Virus record (IMG/VR): IMGVR_UViG_3300023434_000001
Span: 1-48,434 of that record
DNA length: 48,434 bases
Origin: a virus
Reading direction: 5' to 3' (one strand)
A program made the position numbers and the translations under genes. Numbering within the stretch: the first letter of the stretch is position 1; every line of letters starts with the position of its first letter. The notes under the pieces were generated by a model. That model was not told the DNA's origin. It made no database searches and was given only the letters and a program-made list of their open reading frames with translations. Shown here piece by piece: positions 18,815 to 27,766 of this stretch.

Positions 18815-18993
18815 TATTCTTTTTTAGCTTTAATGGAATCCGCATCCACTTTTCCGGCTTTAGTAATTTGTTCTTTTGCCTCTTTGTCCAGTTTTAAGAT
18901 AAAATCCATTGATTTTCTTGCAGGTAATTCTAATAATCCCTCTATTGCCAAATTGAATTCTTCTCTTGTAAATTTAATAGTTACAGTTTCCAT
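18814..18993 (-). CDS. Small helical protein in the connector block (59 aa)
   Basis: ATG at 18993, TAA at 18814-18816. The protein begins METVTIKFTREEFNLAIEGL and is charged and helical. It shares its last base with the start of the 404-aa gene (TAATG), a sign of translational coupling. Unknown function, possibly a head completion or assembly factor. Confidence 0.6.
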   Translation of the reverse strand: METVTIKFTREEFNLAIEGLLELPARKSMDFILKLDKEAKEQITKAGKVDADSIKAKKE

Positions 18994-19011
18994 ATTTACT
19001 AAATTAAATAA

Positions 19012-19848
19012 TTAAGCTACTCCCATGTATTGCCATTTGCTTCCATCAGATACAAACAATTTGCCTCTACCTGTTGCGTTTGAAGTAAGAGCCATTGAGC
19101 CAACTGTCTTAGTTGTTGTTGTAGTATTAGCAGTAATAGCAGTTGTTAAAGCTACGACTGATAATCCATTACTCAATATAATATCAGCACCAGAATAATT
19201 AGCTGAACTCATATTAATACCATTAGTAACATCACCTGCTGTATTTGACATTAAAATATCATTTACAACCGCAGTTTTTGAATTATTTTCATTTTCAAGA
19301 AAGATATTAGCAGTACTGATACCTTGATTTTGAATACGAAGTCCATAGTCCATTCTTACGCCAGCACTTGTAGTTTTTGCAGTAAGTTTTATTCCATGAG
19401 TATCAACACTCATATTTGTTTCTGGAAGAAAAACAAGGTCAACAACACTAAGAGTTCCGCCGGCAGTTGTTGCAACATCGCCAGCGTTATATGGTCCGAG
19501 ATAACCACCTATTGAAGAAATATCATCCAACACACCTATATCATAAGTTGATGAAAGGTCAATCCCTCCTTCAATACCTCTACATTGATTTACAACTTTA
19601 GCACTAGAAGCTAAATCTCCAAAGTACACATGTCCTTTTGTTCCAAGAGCATTTTGTACTGAGTGCCCTACTCTGGCTAAACCCCAAATTCCATAAGAGC
19701 CCCCAGCAGTCATATCTGCTCCTGTTCTCCATACGGTGTATTGTGGTCTAGCATAATCATCCGATATTTGTGTTTTATCCTGACCTGTTCGCTCAGTGGA
19801 TACTCTGGTTCCTTTCCCGTCTGTTCCTATTTTTACATATTCTGACAT
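19012..19848 (-). CDS. Head fibre or decoration-like protein (278 aa)
   Basis: A 278-aa Gly/Ser/Thr-rich beta protein directly after the major capsid gene. Its C-terminus (GRGKLFVSDGSKWQYMGVA) is the type seen at the tips of phage fibres and spikes. Residues 60-210 look like beta-helix or shaft material. Placed beside the capsid gene, it could be a head fibre or decoration protein rather than a tail protein. Confidence 0.5.
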   Translation of the reverse strand: MSEYVKIGTDGKGTRVSTERTGQDKTQISDDYARPQYTVWRTGADMTAGGSYGIWGLARVGHSVQNALGTKGHVYFGDLASSAKVVNQCRGIEGGIDLSSTYDIGVLDDISSIGGYLGPYNAGDVATTAGGTLSVVDLVFLPETNMSVDTHGIKLTAKTTSAGVRMDYGLRIQNQGISTANIFLENENNSKTAVVNDILMSNTAGDVTNGINMSSANYSGADIILSNGLSVVALTTAITANTTTTTKTVGSMALTSNATGRGKLFVSDGSKWQYMGVA

Positions 19849-19860
19849 ATCTTTTGATTA

Positions 19861-20931
19861 TTAAGTTGTTGCACCTGTTGTTTTAACAATGTCATTAACC
19901 CTTGTGGTTAAATCTGAATTATAGTTCGTTACTAAAAAGAACTTATCTAAGAATCCCCACTCTTCATAAGAAGTCATTCTTAATTCCCCAGTAGTTTCAC
20001 CTAGAGCTGAAGCGTCTGTTGCCTCGCGATTATGGAATACATTTAATTTCTCACCTATATAAGGTGCAGGAGTTGGTGTAATTCCCCAAACTTTAGAGTC
20101 AACAACTGTTCCGGTTCTGAAATCAAAAGGATAGTTTTGTACTGATCCAATAGCTCCATCTCTTAATAGATAAGCTACAAATTGGAATGAACTTGGAGCA
20201 ATACCTAAAGTCTCGAAAAACATTGGCAATTGGTTCAATGCAAATTGTCTGTTTTCAGCATTGACAGCACCAAACTTTAAAATCTCGTTAATTGCAAGAT
20301 TAAAACCCCCTTCATTAACAACCATATTATAATTACCAACCTTTTTGTTGATTCTCATAATAGTTTTAAGGTTGCTAAATAAAACATCTTTCTGAGCTGC
20401 TAAGTCACAAGTCAAAGTATCAAGCGCGCCATCAAACGCAAAAGCACCATCTCCATGATTAATCTGAGCTTCACCATCTAATACTTGTGTTTTATAAGTA
20501 CTCAATGCTGTTGCAATTTGAGTTTCCTTTGCGGCTGCCATTGCGGAAAATACCTCGTCATACTTATTTGCTAAGTATGTTTCCATTTCAATAGTATTGT
20601 TCACGAAATAGCCCGGGTAAACTCTGAAGCCTGAAAAAATCGAAACTGAAGTCAATGTCTTCTGTTCTGATACTGATAAATGTTCTGGAATGGTAAAACT
20701 CTCTACGGAAGTAGTAGTAATAACATCCTCTTTAAGTCCGGTATATTGAGTTGTTTGTCCTTGCACTGTTTGTAAATGTGCTTTTAATGCAGGACTTGCT
20801 AGCACCTTATTCTTAGGTGAATTGTGCTTCAAACACTCAATTAGGCCGTACCTTTGATTTTCTTTTTCTGTTTGCGTTACCTTGTCTTGGTAAGCGTTAT
20901 AAACAGAAAAATCAATATACCTGTCTGCCAT
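19861..20931 (-). CDS. Major capsid protein (356 aa)
   Basis: A 356-aa protein between the scaffold-like gene and the connector block, in the order portal, scaffold, capsid. Size fits the HK97-fold family. Features include the helical central part (KETQIATALSTYKTQVL, about 135-151) and the C-terminal motif with RMTSYEEWGF (about 315-325). No N-terminal protease domain is seen, so scaffolding is probably supplied by the upstream gene. Recognition is by context and general pattern. Confidence 0.7.
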   Translation of the reverse strand: MADRYIDFSVYNAYQDKVTQTEKENQRYGLIECLKHNSPKNKVLASPALKAHLQTVQGQTTQYTGLKEDVITTTSVESFTIPEHLSVSEQKTLTSVSIFSGFRVYPGYFVNNTIEMETYLANKYDEVFSAMAAAKETQIATALSTYKTQVLDGEAQINHGDGAFAFDGALDTLTCDLAAQKDVLFSNLKTIMRINKKVGNYNMVVNEGGFNLAINEILKFGAVNAENRQFALNQLPMFFETLGIAPSSFQFVAYLLRDGAIGSVQNYPFDFRTGTVVDSKVWGITPTPAPYIGEKLNVFHNREATDASALGETTGELRMTSYEEWGFLDKFFLVTNYNSDLTTRVNDIVKTTGATT

Positions 20932-20979
20932 AATTAAAAATTTAAATTGTTAATAATTGGTACTAGCAATAGTCTGTTA

Positions 20980-21834
20980 TTATAGTACGTTGTTTTCCTT
21001 ACAAAGCTCCTTAAATCTATCAGAGAATTTGTCGTCAAGAAGTTTAATTCCTTCATTACCGACAATATACGCCTGAATGATGTTTTGAGCCATTCCTTTT
21101 GCTGTTCCTTCAGGAATTGATAGTACAGTAGTCTTTTTTTTGTTTCCTGCTCCACCGCCTCCCTTGTCCTGATCTATCAGGATTAAATCTTTTAATTCTT
21201 CGTCACCTTTCAATAAGTCAGATACTAAAAACTTTTGATAGTCTTTTGTTCCAATTAATTTACCATTGTCATCAAAAGACAATTCATATACTTCTTTAAT
21301 ACGGTCTATCGCATTTGTTTTCTTTGCTTCTAATTCGAACTGATTAACGCTGTCATCAAACTTAGGCATTGAATCCTTTAATGATCGGTTTAATTCAGTT
21401 GTAGAGTACTTTGTTTCAAGTGTATCATACTTAGCTTTCCATTCCGTATCTTTTGCTTCTAGTAGCCCTGGTATCTTTTTAAGTTCCTCCTGCGCTATTT
21501 GTAAATCTGCCTTTAAAGTTTCATCTCCTTTGTGGTTGGCAAACTTTTCTTCTGCAATCCTTACCTTTTCTTCTGCAGCCGTGATCTTTTGCGCTGAAGC
21601 TGTTGGTAACCATTCAGCACCTAGTCTTTCGAAATAGGTTGAATATTTTTCGCCTTCATTTTTATTAATCCCTGTTAAGGTTTTTAGTTTTTCGGCAGCA
21701 CCATTAAAAATACCATCAGCATTTTTATTTGCCAATGACTTTAATTCAGTTTCTTTTGCCGCGTAAACACTATTTACAACCTCAATCTGTTCAGGTGTAA
21801 ATGCTTTTTCTTTTATTTGTTCTTCTGATAACAT
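20980..21834 (-). CDS. Scaffold-like capsid assembly protein (284 aa)
   Basis: A strongly charged coiled-coil protein (residues 60-180 rich in E, K and A, e.g. EEKVRIAEEKFANHK), as in phage scaffolding or minor structural GP20-type proteins. It contains a GGGGAGNKKK linker near residue 225. It sits immediately upstream of the capsid gene. An overlapping ORF on the same strand at 20934-21155 is a frame shadow. Confidence 0.7.
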   Translation of the reverse strand: MLSEEQIKEKAFTPEQIEVVNSVYAAKETELKSLANKNADGIFNGAAEKLKTLTGINKNEGEKYSTYFERLGAEWLPTASAQKITAAEEKVRIAEEKFANHKGDETLKADLQIAQEELKKIPGLLEAKDTEWKAKYDTLETKYSTTELNRSLKDSMPKFDDSVNQFELEAKKTNAIDRIKEVYELSFDDNGKLIGTKDYQKFLVSDLLKGDEELKDLILIDQDKGGGGAGNKKKTTVLSIPEGTAKGMAQNIIQAYIVGNEGIKLLDDKFSDRFKELCKENNVL

Positions 21835-21858
21835 AGTCTATTATGTTTTTGTATTAAT

Positions 21859-22365
21859 TTATACTGTAAATTCCGGTTCAATTGCTTGGATTTTCTCCAA
21901 TAACTTAGCATCTCCAATGTTTTCCCTAAACTTAATTTTTAATTCAGTCGCCTTTGATTCCATTGCTAATCTGCCCGGTGTCTTTACTGGGATAGCAGCT
22001 TTTTCAAGATCCTCAATCTTCTGAGCCATTTTAGCCATCATTTCAGATTGCTCTTCAATCTTTTGCGCTGATGTCTTAGGCTTAGTTCCTGCCTTGGTGC
22101 TTTTCTTAATCATTGCATTAATTTCATCCTTACGGGCATCATCAGGAATTGAGATAGCCTCTTTAGTCTTTGTTGCTGGTGTGTAATTAATACAACTCAA
22201 ACATTCAATTTCGCACATTCCGAGCTTCTTCCAGTTACTATCAGTAATGATATTGGTCATCTCAAACTCATCGTACTTAGGCGTTATCACCTGATTTTTC
22301 AGCTTCCCGCTCGCGTTATATTGGGTTTCTTTGCCCATTACCATTTTCATTTTGTAAACTCTCAT
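21859..22365 (-). CDS. Head morphogenesis-region protein with coiled coil (168 aa)
   Basis: Begins MRVYKMKMVMGKETQYNA, with several possible ATG starts (22365, 22350, 22344, 22338). Residues about 8-60 are beta-rich and carry three cysteines (CEIECLSC), a possible metal site. Residues 90-125 form a coiled coil (EEQSEMMAKMAQKIEDL). The first start overlaps the portal gene's 3' end by 50 bases, which is long for this genome, so a later ATG may be used. Unknown function in capsid assembly. Confidence 0.55.
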   Translation of the reverse strand: MRVYKMKMVMGKETQYNASGKLKNQVITPKYDEFEMTNIITDSNWKKLGMCEIECLSCINYTPATKTKEAISIPDDARKDEINAMIKKSTKAGTKPKTSAQKIEEQSEMMAKMAQKIEDLEKAAIPVKTPGRLAMESKATELKIKFRENIGDAKLLEKIQAIEPEFTV

Positions 22366-24070
22366 AGTCTATTATGATTAAATTATTTAATAGTGTTCTT
22401 GCTGTATTTAATTTCTGTACTCCTGATACATTGTCTCCAAAATAATCAGTGTAAAATATATTCAGTTCTCCATAGTTAGATTCAAATAAATCTACATAGT
22501 AATTAAAGTTTAGCCTCAATTCTCTCATTTTAGGATCAACTGGCTGTAATGATATAAACTCCTTATCGGTTAATGTAGAATATGGAAGTAGTTTATATAG
22601 AAGATTATTCCTTAGTAATTCGCTTGGATTATTTTTGTAAATAGAATAATTAATCCTGCTAATGATATTCTCTTTATCAATAGGATCAATAGCCTTTTCT
22701 AATGAGTCCCGTAATTCAAATTCAGTCTCCAAATAAAAATCAGTCCCTTTGTCAATAAAGGCTTCTTTAAATGACTTCTCAAAAACAATAGTAAGCATTT
22801 TACTATCTAATGATGTTTGTAGCTCTGATAACTGACCGCTTAATTCAATTAATGTATTCTCAAGTGTTTGGTTTCCCCTTGCAATCTGATCCTTATTCTT
22901 AGCTTGACTATTTGAATCTTCAACTCCCCTTCCTACAATTTGATACTTTATCTCACTGTATTTTTTATCTACAAACTCATCCCACCATTTCAGAATATCA
23001 GTAGGTATATAATGGAACTTAACGAAATTAGCATTCAGATCAAATGGCCTTTCTCCATTTTCCCCAAACTTAGGCACTGGCATTCCTACAACTGTTCCTG
23101 CTTGTATTATTGTATTTGAATTACATATAGGACATTTAACTAACTTATCCTTATTGCTTAATACTCCATTACTACTTGCTAAATATCCTTTTTGGCATAC
23201 AGTTCCATTTTCAAACTTAGTATTACATGCCTCGTTGTTTTTCTTATAATGTGTAATAACAGGCATTGCACCGTTCGGCAAACACATTTTTTGAAGCGTA
23301 TAATAATTCACATAGTTCTCAAACTTCTCTAAAAAGTTAGAAAATATGCTTTTCCGAATTACAAATCTTTCTGAGTTTAACGGATTAACTGAAATAAAAT
23401 CAGCAGGACATTGTTCTATTTTGTGTGTGTTCTGTGATTCAAATACATACTCCTCTTCATACTTCGTATATACTGAATAAAACTCATCAGTATAATAGTA
23501 ATATCTTATCTCACCATCTTTATTTAATCCCTCGAATGCTATCTTTTTAATCTTACCGTCAGCGGTTGGCTCAATTGCTAATACTGAAGATATGCTTATA
23601 AAGTATCGATAAGGCTTTTTGCTCTCTATATAATCGGTTATGATTATTGAATTATGAGCATTAATCAGTCGTTTAAAAACTTCATCTTTGTAAAAACCTG
23701 CGTACTCTTTAAGTAAATCTTCTGATTTTAGCTTGCTGGCATTAGATGAAAATACATAATCGTAATAAGCATTAGTAGCATCAAATACCTTTTTGAGTTC
23801 TGGGATTATATCATCTTGGATCAATGATGCTGTTGGCAGTGGGTGTCTAAGATACTTCATGAAGGAAGTGAAATTCTCTTTTCTCATCCATCCTTTAACC
23901 CAATTAATAAAAGGATTAGAGGTGTCCCATAACCTATCTATTGATTCTAAATTATTAGCATAACACTCAGAGTTCAAGTGCGTTTGTATAAAATAAGCAA
24001 GCTGCTTTTCGTAAGAAATAGCCTCTTTTATCTCACCCTTATGCTTACAACTCTCTAAAAATTCCTTCAT
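22316..24070 (-). CDS. Portal protein with an embedded Cys4 zinc-binding insert (584 aa)
   Basis: Placed between the terminase and scaffold/capsid genes and of portal size. The long helical stem region lies around residues 400-490 (NQTLENTLIELSGQLSELQ). An unusual element is a Cys4 site: C282, C292, C313 and C316 (the latter two in KCPICNS), resembling a zinc ribbon inserted in the wing or clip region. It begins a new transcription block, since a terminator separates it from TerL. Confidence 0.8.
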   Translation of the reverse strand: MKEFLESCKHKGEIKEAISYEKQLAYFIQTHLNSECYANNLESIDRLWDTSNPFINWVKGWMRKENFTSFMKYLRHPLPTASLIQDDIIPELKKVFDATNAYYDYVFSSNASKLKSEDLLKEYAGFYKDEVFKRLINAHNSIIITDYIESKKPYRYFISISSVLAIEPTADGKIKKIAFEGLNKDGEIRYYYYTDEFYSVYTKYEEEYVFESQNTHKIEQCPADFISVNPLNSERFVIRKSIFSNFLEKFENYVNYYTLQKMCLPNGAMPVITHYKKNNEACNTKFENGTVCQKGYLASSNGVLSNKDKLVKCPICNSNTIIQAGTVVGMPVPKFGENGERPFDLNANFVKFHYIPTDILKWWDEFVDKKYSEIKYQIVGRGVEDSNSQAKNKDQIARGNQTLENTLIELSGQLSELQTSLDSKMLTIVFEKSFKEAFIDKGTDFYLETEFELRDSLEKAIDPIDKENIISRINYSIYKNNPSELLRNNLLYKLLPYSTLTDKEFISLQPVDPKMRELRLNFNYYVDLFESNYGELNIFYTDYFGDNVSGVQKLNTARTLLNNLIIIDYESLQNENGNGQRNPI

Positions 24071-24170
24071 AATCTTTAAATGACGTTGTAAAAATAAACT
24101 TTTTTTTTCACTTTATGACTAAAATCATAGATAATGTTAAAATAATTTTGTATGTGAACGCTTAGGCATG

Positions 24171-24195
24171 GAAAAGCCCGATCCTTTGATCGGGC
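24171..24195 (-). terminator. Rho-independent terminator after TerL
   Basis: Perfect 8-bp stem GCCCGATC (24176-24183) / GATCGGGC (24188-24195) with a 4-nt loop. On the minus strand it is followed by TTTT. It lies in the 188-bp gap between TerL and the portal gene and should reduce read-through from the terminase genes. The rest of the gap is very AT-rich and probably holds the promoter for the structural genes, but no good consensus was seen. Confidence 0.8.
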
Positions 24196-24258
24196 AAAAC
24201 CTAAACTAATTAACAAAACCTAAAACTAATTTATGAAAGGTTAAATATACAACTTTTT

Positions 24259-25581
24259 TTAACTAAAATCAATATCTGAATAGTATTCGTCTATTTCTCC
24301 ATTCCTAACTTCAAATATCATTGCCATTAATAGCATGTCTAAATAATCCGGTGAGTGTCCAAGATATTCTTTCATTTTATCTTTTGAAATCAACTGCTTT
24401 TTACCTTCATCTTTATCGATACTATCGCGCTTCAGGCACATTGAAATTTCTTTCTTGATTTCCTCCTTCTGTTCATTCGAACATTTAATAAATATCTCGC
24501 GGTTGTTTATTTTCTCAGCTAATTTAAACCCGCATTCAGACTTAAGCTTGGCAAATTCCTTTTTGTTAATTGCCGAAGCTCCACCATGAAATGTTTTAAT
24601 ATTCTGAATGTAGCTTTCAAGATATGCACCAAGACCGTCGCTATCTGCAACTATATTTGAATTGCCAACCCCTTTTGAATTTTTTAGTTCTTTTAAATCT
24701 AATTCAATGCTTCTGCCTGTGCTTTTAGCCTTATCTAAGGCAATAGAACAAATCAACCCCTCCCAGTATCCAGCAATAAACTTATCGCGTCCTTGCATGG
24801 CTAAGTCGGCACTAATTCGTTTTACTCCTGGCTTAACATGGGTATTTGTGAACATGTCGCAAATTGCATCATAATTACATAGAATACTGGGGTCATCATT
24901 GTAATCCCAGTTTCCGAATAACAGCCTTTGTTTACTTGCATCATCTAACTGATTAAGGTTATCAATGTATGATGGGTCAATGTCTGGATTATCGGTTACG
25001 AGAGATTGAATAAATTTATAATTAGGTGGTAGTTTATTGTCTTTATTCGCCTTGAAAAAATCTGAGTAAGCCCAATTCTTAGAAGGGTTACATGTCATTA
25101 ATAGTTTTGGCACTAGATTATTTTGTGAAAGCTTATACCGTATTCTTGACCTTACGATTTGTTTTGCCTTTCTTGTTACCTGATTGGCTTCATCTATAAA
25201 GGCATCTGTTATTTCTAATGATCCAAGTTCGTCAAAGTCTGGATCTGAAGGGTAAGCAAATAAATCTTTTAGTAATATCTCAGATCCATTATAAAAAGAT
25301 ATTACGCCTGATTGCTGGTTGTATTTAAAATGAACGTTCGGCTTTACTTGCTGCATTTTAGCAACCTCAAAAAATGTATTTAAAGTTGTTTCTTTTAAGG
25401 TCTTTAATTTTGATCTGCCAATCAACCCCCTAGTTTCTGGATATTTTAATCTATTCTTTAATTGCCAATAACAACCGATTACCGATTTCCCGCCACCTGC
25501 ACCACCTCCAAAAAGAAGCTCATTAATAACATCATCTTCAAGGTAATCAATAGCCAGTGTTTGTTTTTTACTTAGAATCAT
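24259..25581 (-). CDS. terL: Terminase large subunit (440 aa)
   Basis: The ATP-driven DNA packaging motor and headful or end-cutting nuclease. Walker A is GGAGGGKS at residues 26-33. Walker B ends in DE at 130-131 (ITDAFIDEA). The coupling motif is MTCNPS (162-167). The nuclease domain has acidic residues D259 (ISADLAMQG), D313 (IVADSDG) and D412/D415 (HSPDYLDM), the classic RNase H-like triad pattern. Length is normal. Its start overlaps the small subunit gene by 14 bases. Confidence 0.93.
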   Translation of the reverse strand: MILSKKQTLAIDYLEDDVINELLFGGGAGGGKSVIGCYWQLKNRLKYPETRGLIGRSKLKTLKETTLNTFFEVAKMQQVKPNVHFKYNQQSGVISFYNGSEILLKDLFAYPSDPDFDELGSLEITDAFIDEANQVTRKAKQIVRSRIRYKLSQNNLVPKLLMTCNPSKNWAYSDFFKANKDNKLPPNYKFIQSLVTDNPDIDPSYIDNLNQLDDASKQRLLFGNWDYNDDPSILCNYDAICDMFTNTHVKPGVKRISADLAMQGRDKFIAGYWEGLICSIALDKAKSTGRSIELDLKELKNSKGVGNSNIVADSDGLGAYLESYIQNIKTFHGGASAINKKEFAKLKSECGFKLAEKINNREIFIKCSNEQKEEIKKEISMCLKRDSIDKDEGKKQLISKDKMKEYLGHSPDYLDMLLMAMIFEVRNGEIDEYYSDIDFS

Positions 25582-25939
25582 AGGTTTTTGTTTCGTCCCA
25601 TGATATATTTATATTATCTGTATTTTCAATTCTATCAGTCCATCTATAATTAGACTTCAAATTAACAATTGCAGTAGCCTCTTTTATCTTTCCTTTTTTA
25701 GCGTTTCTAAAACAATTTGTTTCACAGTTCTCTAATATCTGGTTATATATAGGTTTTAAGTCTGTAAATTTATCAGCAACATAATTTATTTGAGATCGCC
25801 CTATCCTTAGTTTCTGACATATTTCACCAACAAAATCATAATCTTCATCATACGATAATTCAAGAGCTTGTTCTATCAATCCTTTAGCTGTTATTAAGTC
25901 CCATTTTTCAGCGTTTGTATTTCCTTTAGGTGCTGCCAT
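25568..25939 (-). CDS. terS: Terminase small subunit (123 aa)
   Basis: Begins MAAPKGNTNAEKW, an N-terminal pattern typical of small terminase subunits of Bacteroidetes phages. A helix-turn-helix-like region around residues 38-60 (VGEICQKLRIGRSQINYVA) would bind the pac or cos site. It lies directly upstream of TerL with a 14-base overlap, as usual. Confidence 0.8.
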   Translation of the reverse strand: MAAPKGNTNAEKWDLITAKGLIEQALELSYDEDYDFVGEICQKLRIGRSQINYVADKFTDLKPIYNQILENCETNCFRNAKKGKIKEATAIVNLKSNYRWTDRIENTDNINISWDETKTYDSK

Positions 25940-25949
25940 AGCTATTATT

Positions 25950-26099
25950 TTATCTGATTAAAAAATAAAGTCCAATGCAAATAAATATAGATGCAATCGA
26001 AATAACGCCAATTACTACTATCTTATATGATTTATAATATCCATCTATAATGTCTTTTCTTGACTCTAAATGGTGTTTATAGTTTCCGTGTTGGCTCAT
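25950..26099 (-). CDS. Small membrane protein (49 aa; 53 aa from the upstream ATG)
   Basis: Starts MSQHGNYKHHLESRK; an in-frame ATG at 26111 would add MQYQ. The N-terminal 25 residues are polar and a single membrane span follows (YKIVVIGVISIASIFICIGL). It overlaps the end of the 59-aa gene upstream. Unknown function, small single-span proteins being common before terminase genes. Confidence 0.55.
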   Translation of the reverse strand: MSQHGNYKHHLESRKDIIDGYYKSYKIVVIGVISIASIFICIGLYFLIR

Positions 26100-26275
26100 T
26101 TGATATTGCATTTAAGTGATTTCACGTCAATAAACTTATTCTTATAGCTCCTGAATAAATATCCAACTATCTTTTGAAACCGGGTTGTTTTATCCCATCT
26201 TGTTTTATCAGCACTTCCTATAATGCCTCCGCTTTCTGTTATAAAGATAACTCCGTATTCTTTAGCCTCTGTCAT
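26096..26275 (-). CDS. Small basic protein (59 aa)
   Basis: ATG at 26275, TGA at 26096-26098. Begins MTEAKEYGVIFITESGGIIG, then a basic stretch (DKTRWDKTTRFQK). The start overlaps the stop of the 270-aa gene by 4 bases and the stop overlaps the next small gene. It is thus embedded in a coupled series. Function unknown. Confidence 0.55.
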   Translation of the reverse strand: MTEAKEYGVIFITESGGIIGSADKTRWDKTTRFQKIVGYLFRSYKNKFIDVKSLKCNIK

Positions 26276-27084
26276 TTTGTTTCTTTATTTGGTGCTAAGA
26301 TAGACCATTTAGAGCCGCTAAATATATGCATTAATTCCATGAGTTGATCGAAGTTTAAATTAAACTTTTCGCTTAGTTCTCGAAAGTATTTAATCTCTCT
26401 GGATATTTTGAGAGGTGTTCGACCAATTTTTAATAAGTACAAAAATAGCTTTCTTTCGCTTACAGGAAGTTCTTTCACCCATCCATTGTGTTGTTTCCAT
26501 TCTTTGGGATTGATTATTGTTTTGCAATCTTCTTTGAATTGCTTGGCTTCTTTTTTAGCGAATTTATCAAAGCCATTGATTACTTTACTTATTTCACTAG
26601 CAGTAGGTGCATTTGGATGAAAATTAAAGCCAGTAGGCATTTGTATTTGCTCTGGTTCTTTAGATTTATCTAAATTTTCTAATAATTTAGAAGTCTGTTT
26701 TATTGCATCGTTATAATCTTTGTAGGTTTTCCATATGGATGATATGATTGATCTTTCTTTTACATCAGCAACAACCTCACATACATAACTTCCAGGATTA
26801 ACACAAGACCATCTTGAAATTGAACTACAAAAACCTTGTGGACTTTCATTTCCACGCCCATCAATAGATTCGTATTCTTCTCTTGCGAGGTATTTAGAAT
26901 GAAATCCTGATTCTTTTACTGCTGCAGTTAGTGATAGACCTTCAGATACTAGTTTCTTAGCCTTCTTCACTCTCTTTATACGCTTATGCCTTTCGGTGAA
27001 CTCCCTTAATAGGTCATAGCCTTTATTATTAGTAATTAAAGTTCCTGCTATTTTATCCAGCTCTTTTATGTTTTTGCTTTTCAT
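26272..27084 (-). CDS. Hypothetical protein with an HTH-like segment (270 aa)
   Basis: Residues about 35-66 (KKAKKLVSEGLSLTAAVKES and following) look like a helix-turn-helix of the resolvase or transposase type. Residues 75-110 hold several cysteines and an SPQGFCSS segment. The C-terminal half is helical. It is the second gene of the minus-strand operon and could be a DNA-binding regulator of late expression. That is inference from the HTH-like pattern and position. Confidence 0.55.
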   Translation of the reverse strand: MKSKNIKELDKIAGTLITNNKGYDLLREFTERHKRIKRVKKAKKLVSEGLSLTAAVKESGFHSKYLAREEYESIDGRGNESPQGFCSSISRWSCVNPGSYVCEVVADVKERSIISSIWKTYKDYNDAIKQTSKLLENLDKSKEPEQIQMPTGFNFHPNAPTASEISKVINGFDKFAKKEAKQFKEDCKTIINPKEWKQHNGWVKELPVSERKLFLYLLKIGRTPLKISREIKYFRELSEKFNLNFDQLMELMHIFSGSKWSILAPNKETK

Positions 27085-27114
27085 TAGTTTAATTCTTTTG
27101 GTTTTTAGTTTAAG

Positions 27115-27441
27115 CTAAGCATCTTCTAAAATGATTTCTTTAAATACAATCTGAGAATATCCAAGTTTATTCAGTATATCTTCAGCGTAGATTAAATATT
27201 TTCCATAAATACCATCTCCGGTTAATCCTTTTCCTGTAAGTTCTTTGGTAGTCTCATTAATCAGATCAGCATCAATTACCCTTTTGATTTTAGTCTTTGT
27301 AATTAGCTCGCATTGCCTTATTGCTGATTCTATCTTGCTGCATTCTTCGTAGTTTTCAATATCAGTAAGATAATCCAAAACAAGCAATACGGAAAGAATC
27401 CCATATTCGAATATTAATCTATAATAATCCCTGTCAGTCAT
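27115..27441 (-). CDS. Hypothetical protein, first gene of the late operon (108 aa)
   Basis: An acidic helical 108-aa protein starting MTDRDYYRLIFEYGI. The ATG lies 7 bases after the -7 element of a good Bacteroidetes promoter (27448-27479), so the transcript is nearly leaderless. No family recognised. Confidence 0.6.
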   Translation of the reverse strand: MTDRDYYRLIFEYGILSVLLVLDYLTDIENYEECSKIESAIRQCELITKTKIKRVIDADLINETTKELTGKGLTGDGIYGKYLIYAEDILNKLGYSQIVFKEIILEDA

Positions 27442-27447
27442 AGTGTG

Positions 27448-27479
27448 CTAAGTTAATGAATTTCAAGTTACTTTCAAAA
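27448..27479 (-). promoter_or_regulatory. Bacteroidetes-type promoter for the late (minus) operon
   Basis: On the minus strand: -33 TTTTG (27475-27479), a 19-nt spacer, and -7 TAACTTAG (27448-27455; consensus TAnnTTTG). It lies immediately upstream of the 108-aa gene that opens the rightward-to-leftward series of packaging, structural and lysis genes. Confidence 0.65.
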
Positions 27480-27485
27480 TTTAAT

Positions 27486-27512
27486 AAAGGCCAGTGTCCT
27501 TAACTGACCTTT
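27486..27512 (-). terminator. Hairpin between the tRNA and the late promoter
   Basis: Stem AAAGG.CAGT / ACTG.CCTTT with a 7-nt loop and one mismatch. On the plus strand AAGTTTTTT follows; on the minus strand AUUAAAUUUU follows. It lies just downstream of the tRNA on the minus strand, so it may end the tRNA transcript before the late promoter. Confidence 0.4.
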
Positions 27513-27693
27513 AAGTTTTTTAAGCCATTCTCGTTCTTTGTTTTCATTAAGTCATCATCTACACCTACCATTTCAATTATCGAAGCCAAGCAAATAGATG
27601 TACGTTGTGTCAATCGGCTACGGTAGAGTTTTTAAAATAATTACTTGCAGAGAATGTCAATGAACGGCTTTCGCTATTCTCTCTTTTGGGTTG

Positions 27694-27766
27694 AGCCGAA
27701 AGCAGGAATCAAACCCGCGACCTCCTGAGTACAAATCAGGCGCTCTGTCAACTGAGCTACTCCGGC
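27694..27766 (-). tRNA. tRNA-Thr(UGU)
   Basis: Complete cloverleaf on the minus strand: acceptor GCCGGAG/TTTCGGC, D-stem GCTC/GAGC, anticodon stem CCTGA/TCAGG with loop TTTGTAC (anticodon TGT, reading ACA), T-stem GCGGG/CCTGC. It has 73 nt, discriminator U, and no encoded CCA. The AT-rich phage would use ACA often, and the long fibre protein is rich in threonine, so the tRNA may aid late protein synthesis. Confidence 0.93.

Noticed and set aside
20934-21155. 73-aa minus-strand ORF
   Set aside because: Lies in another frame over the end of the scaffold gene, which is clearly coding; no coding-like composition.
27480-27690. Second tRNA or a small gene in the control region
   Set aside because: Only short hairpins and a 23-codon frame without promoter or homology signs are seen; no cloverleaf fits.
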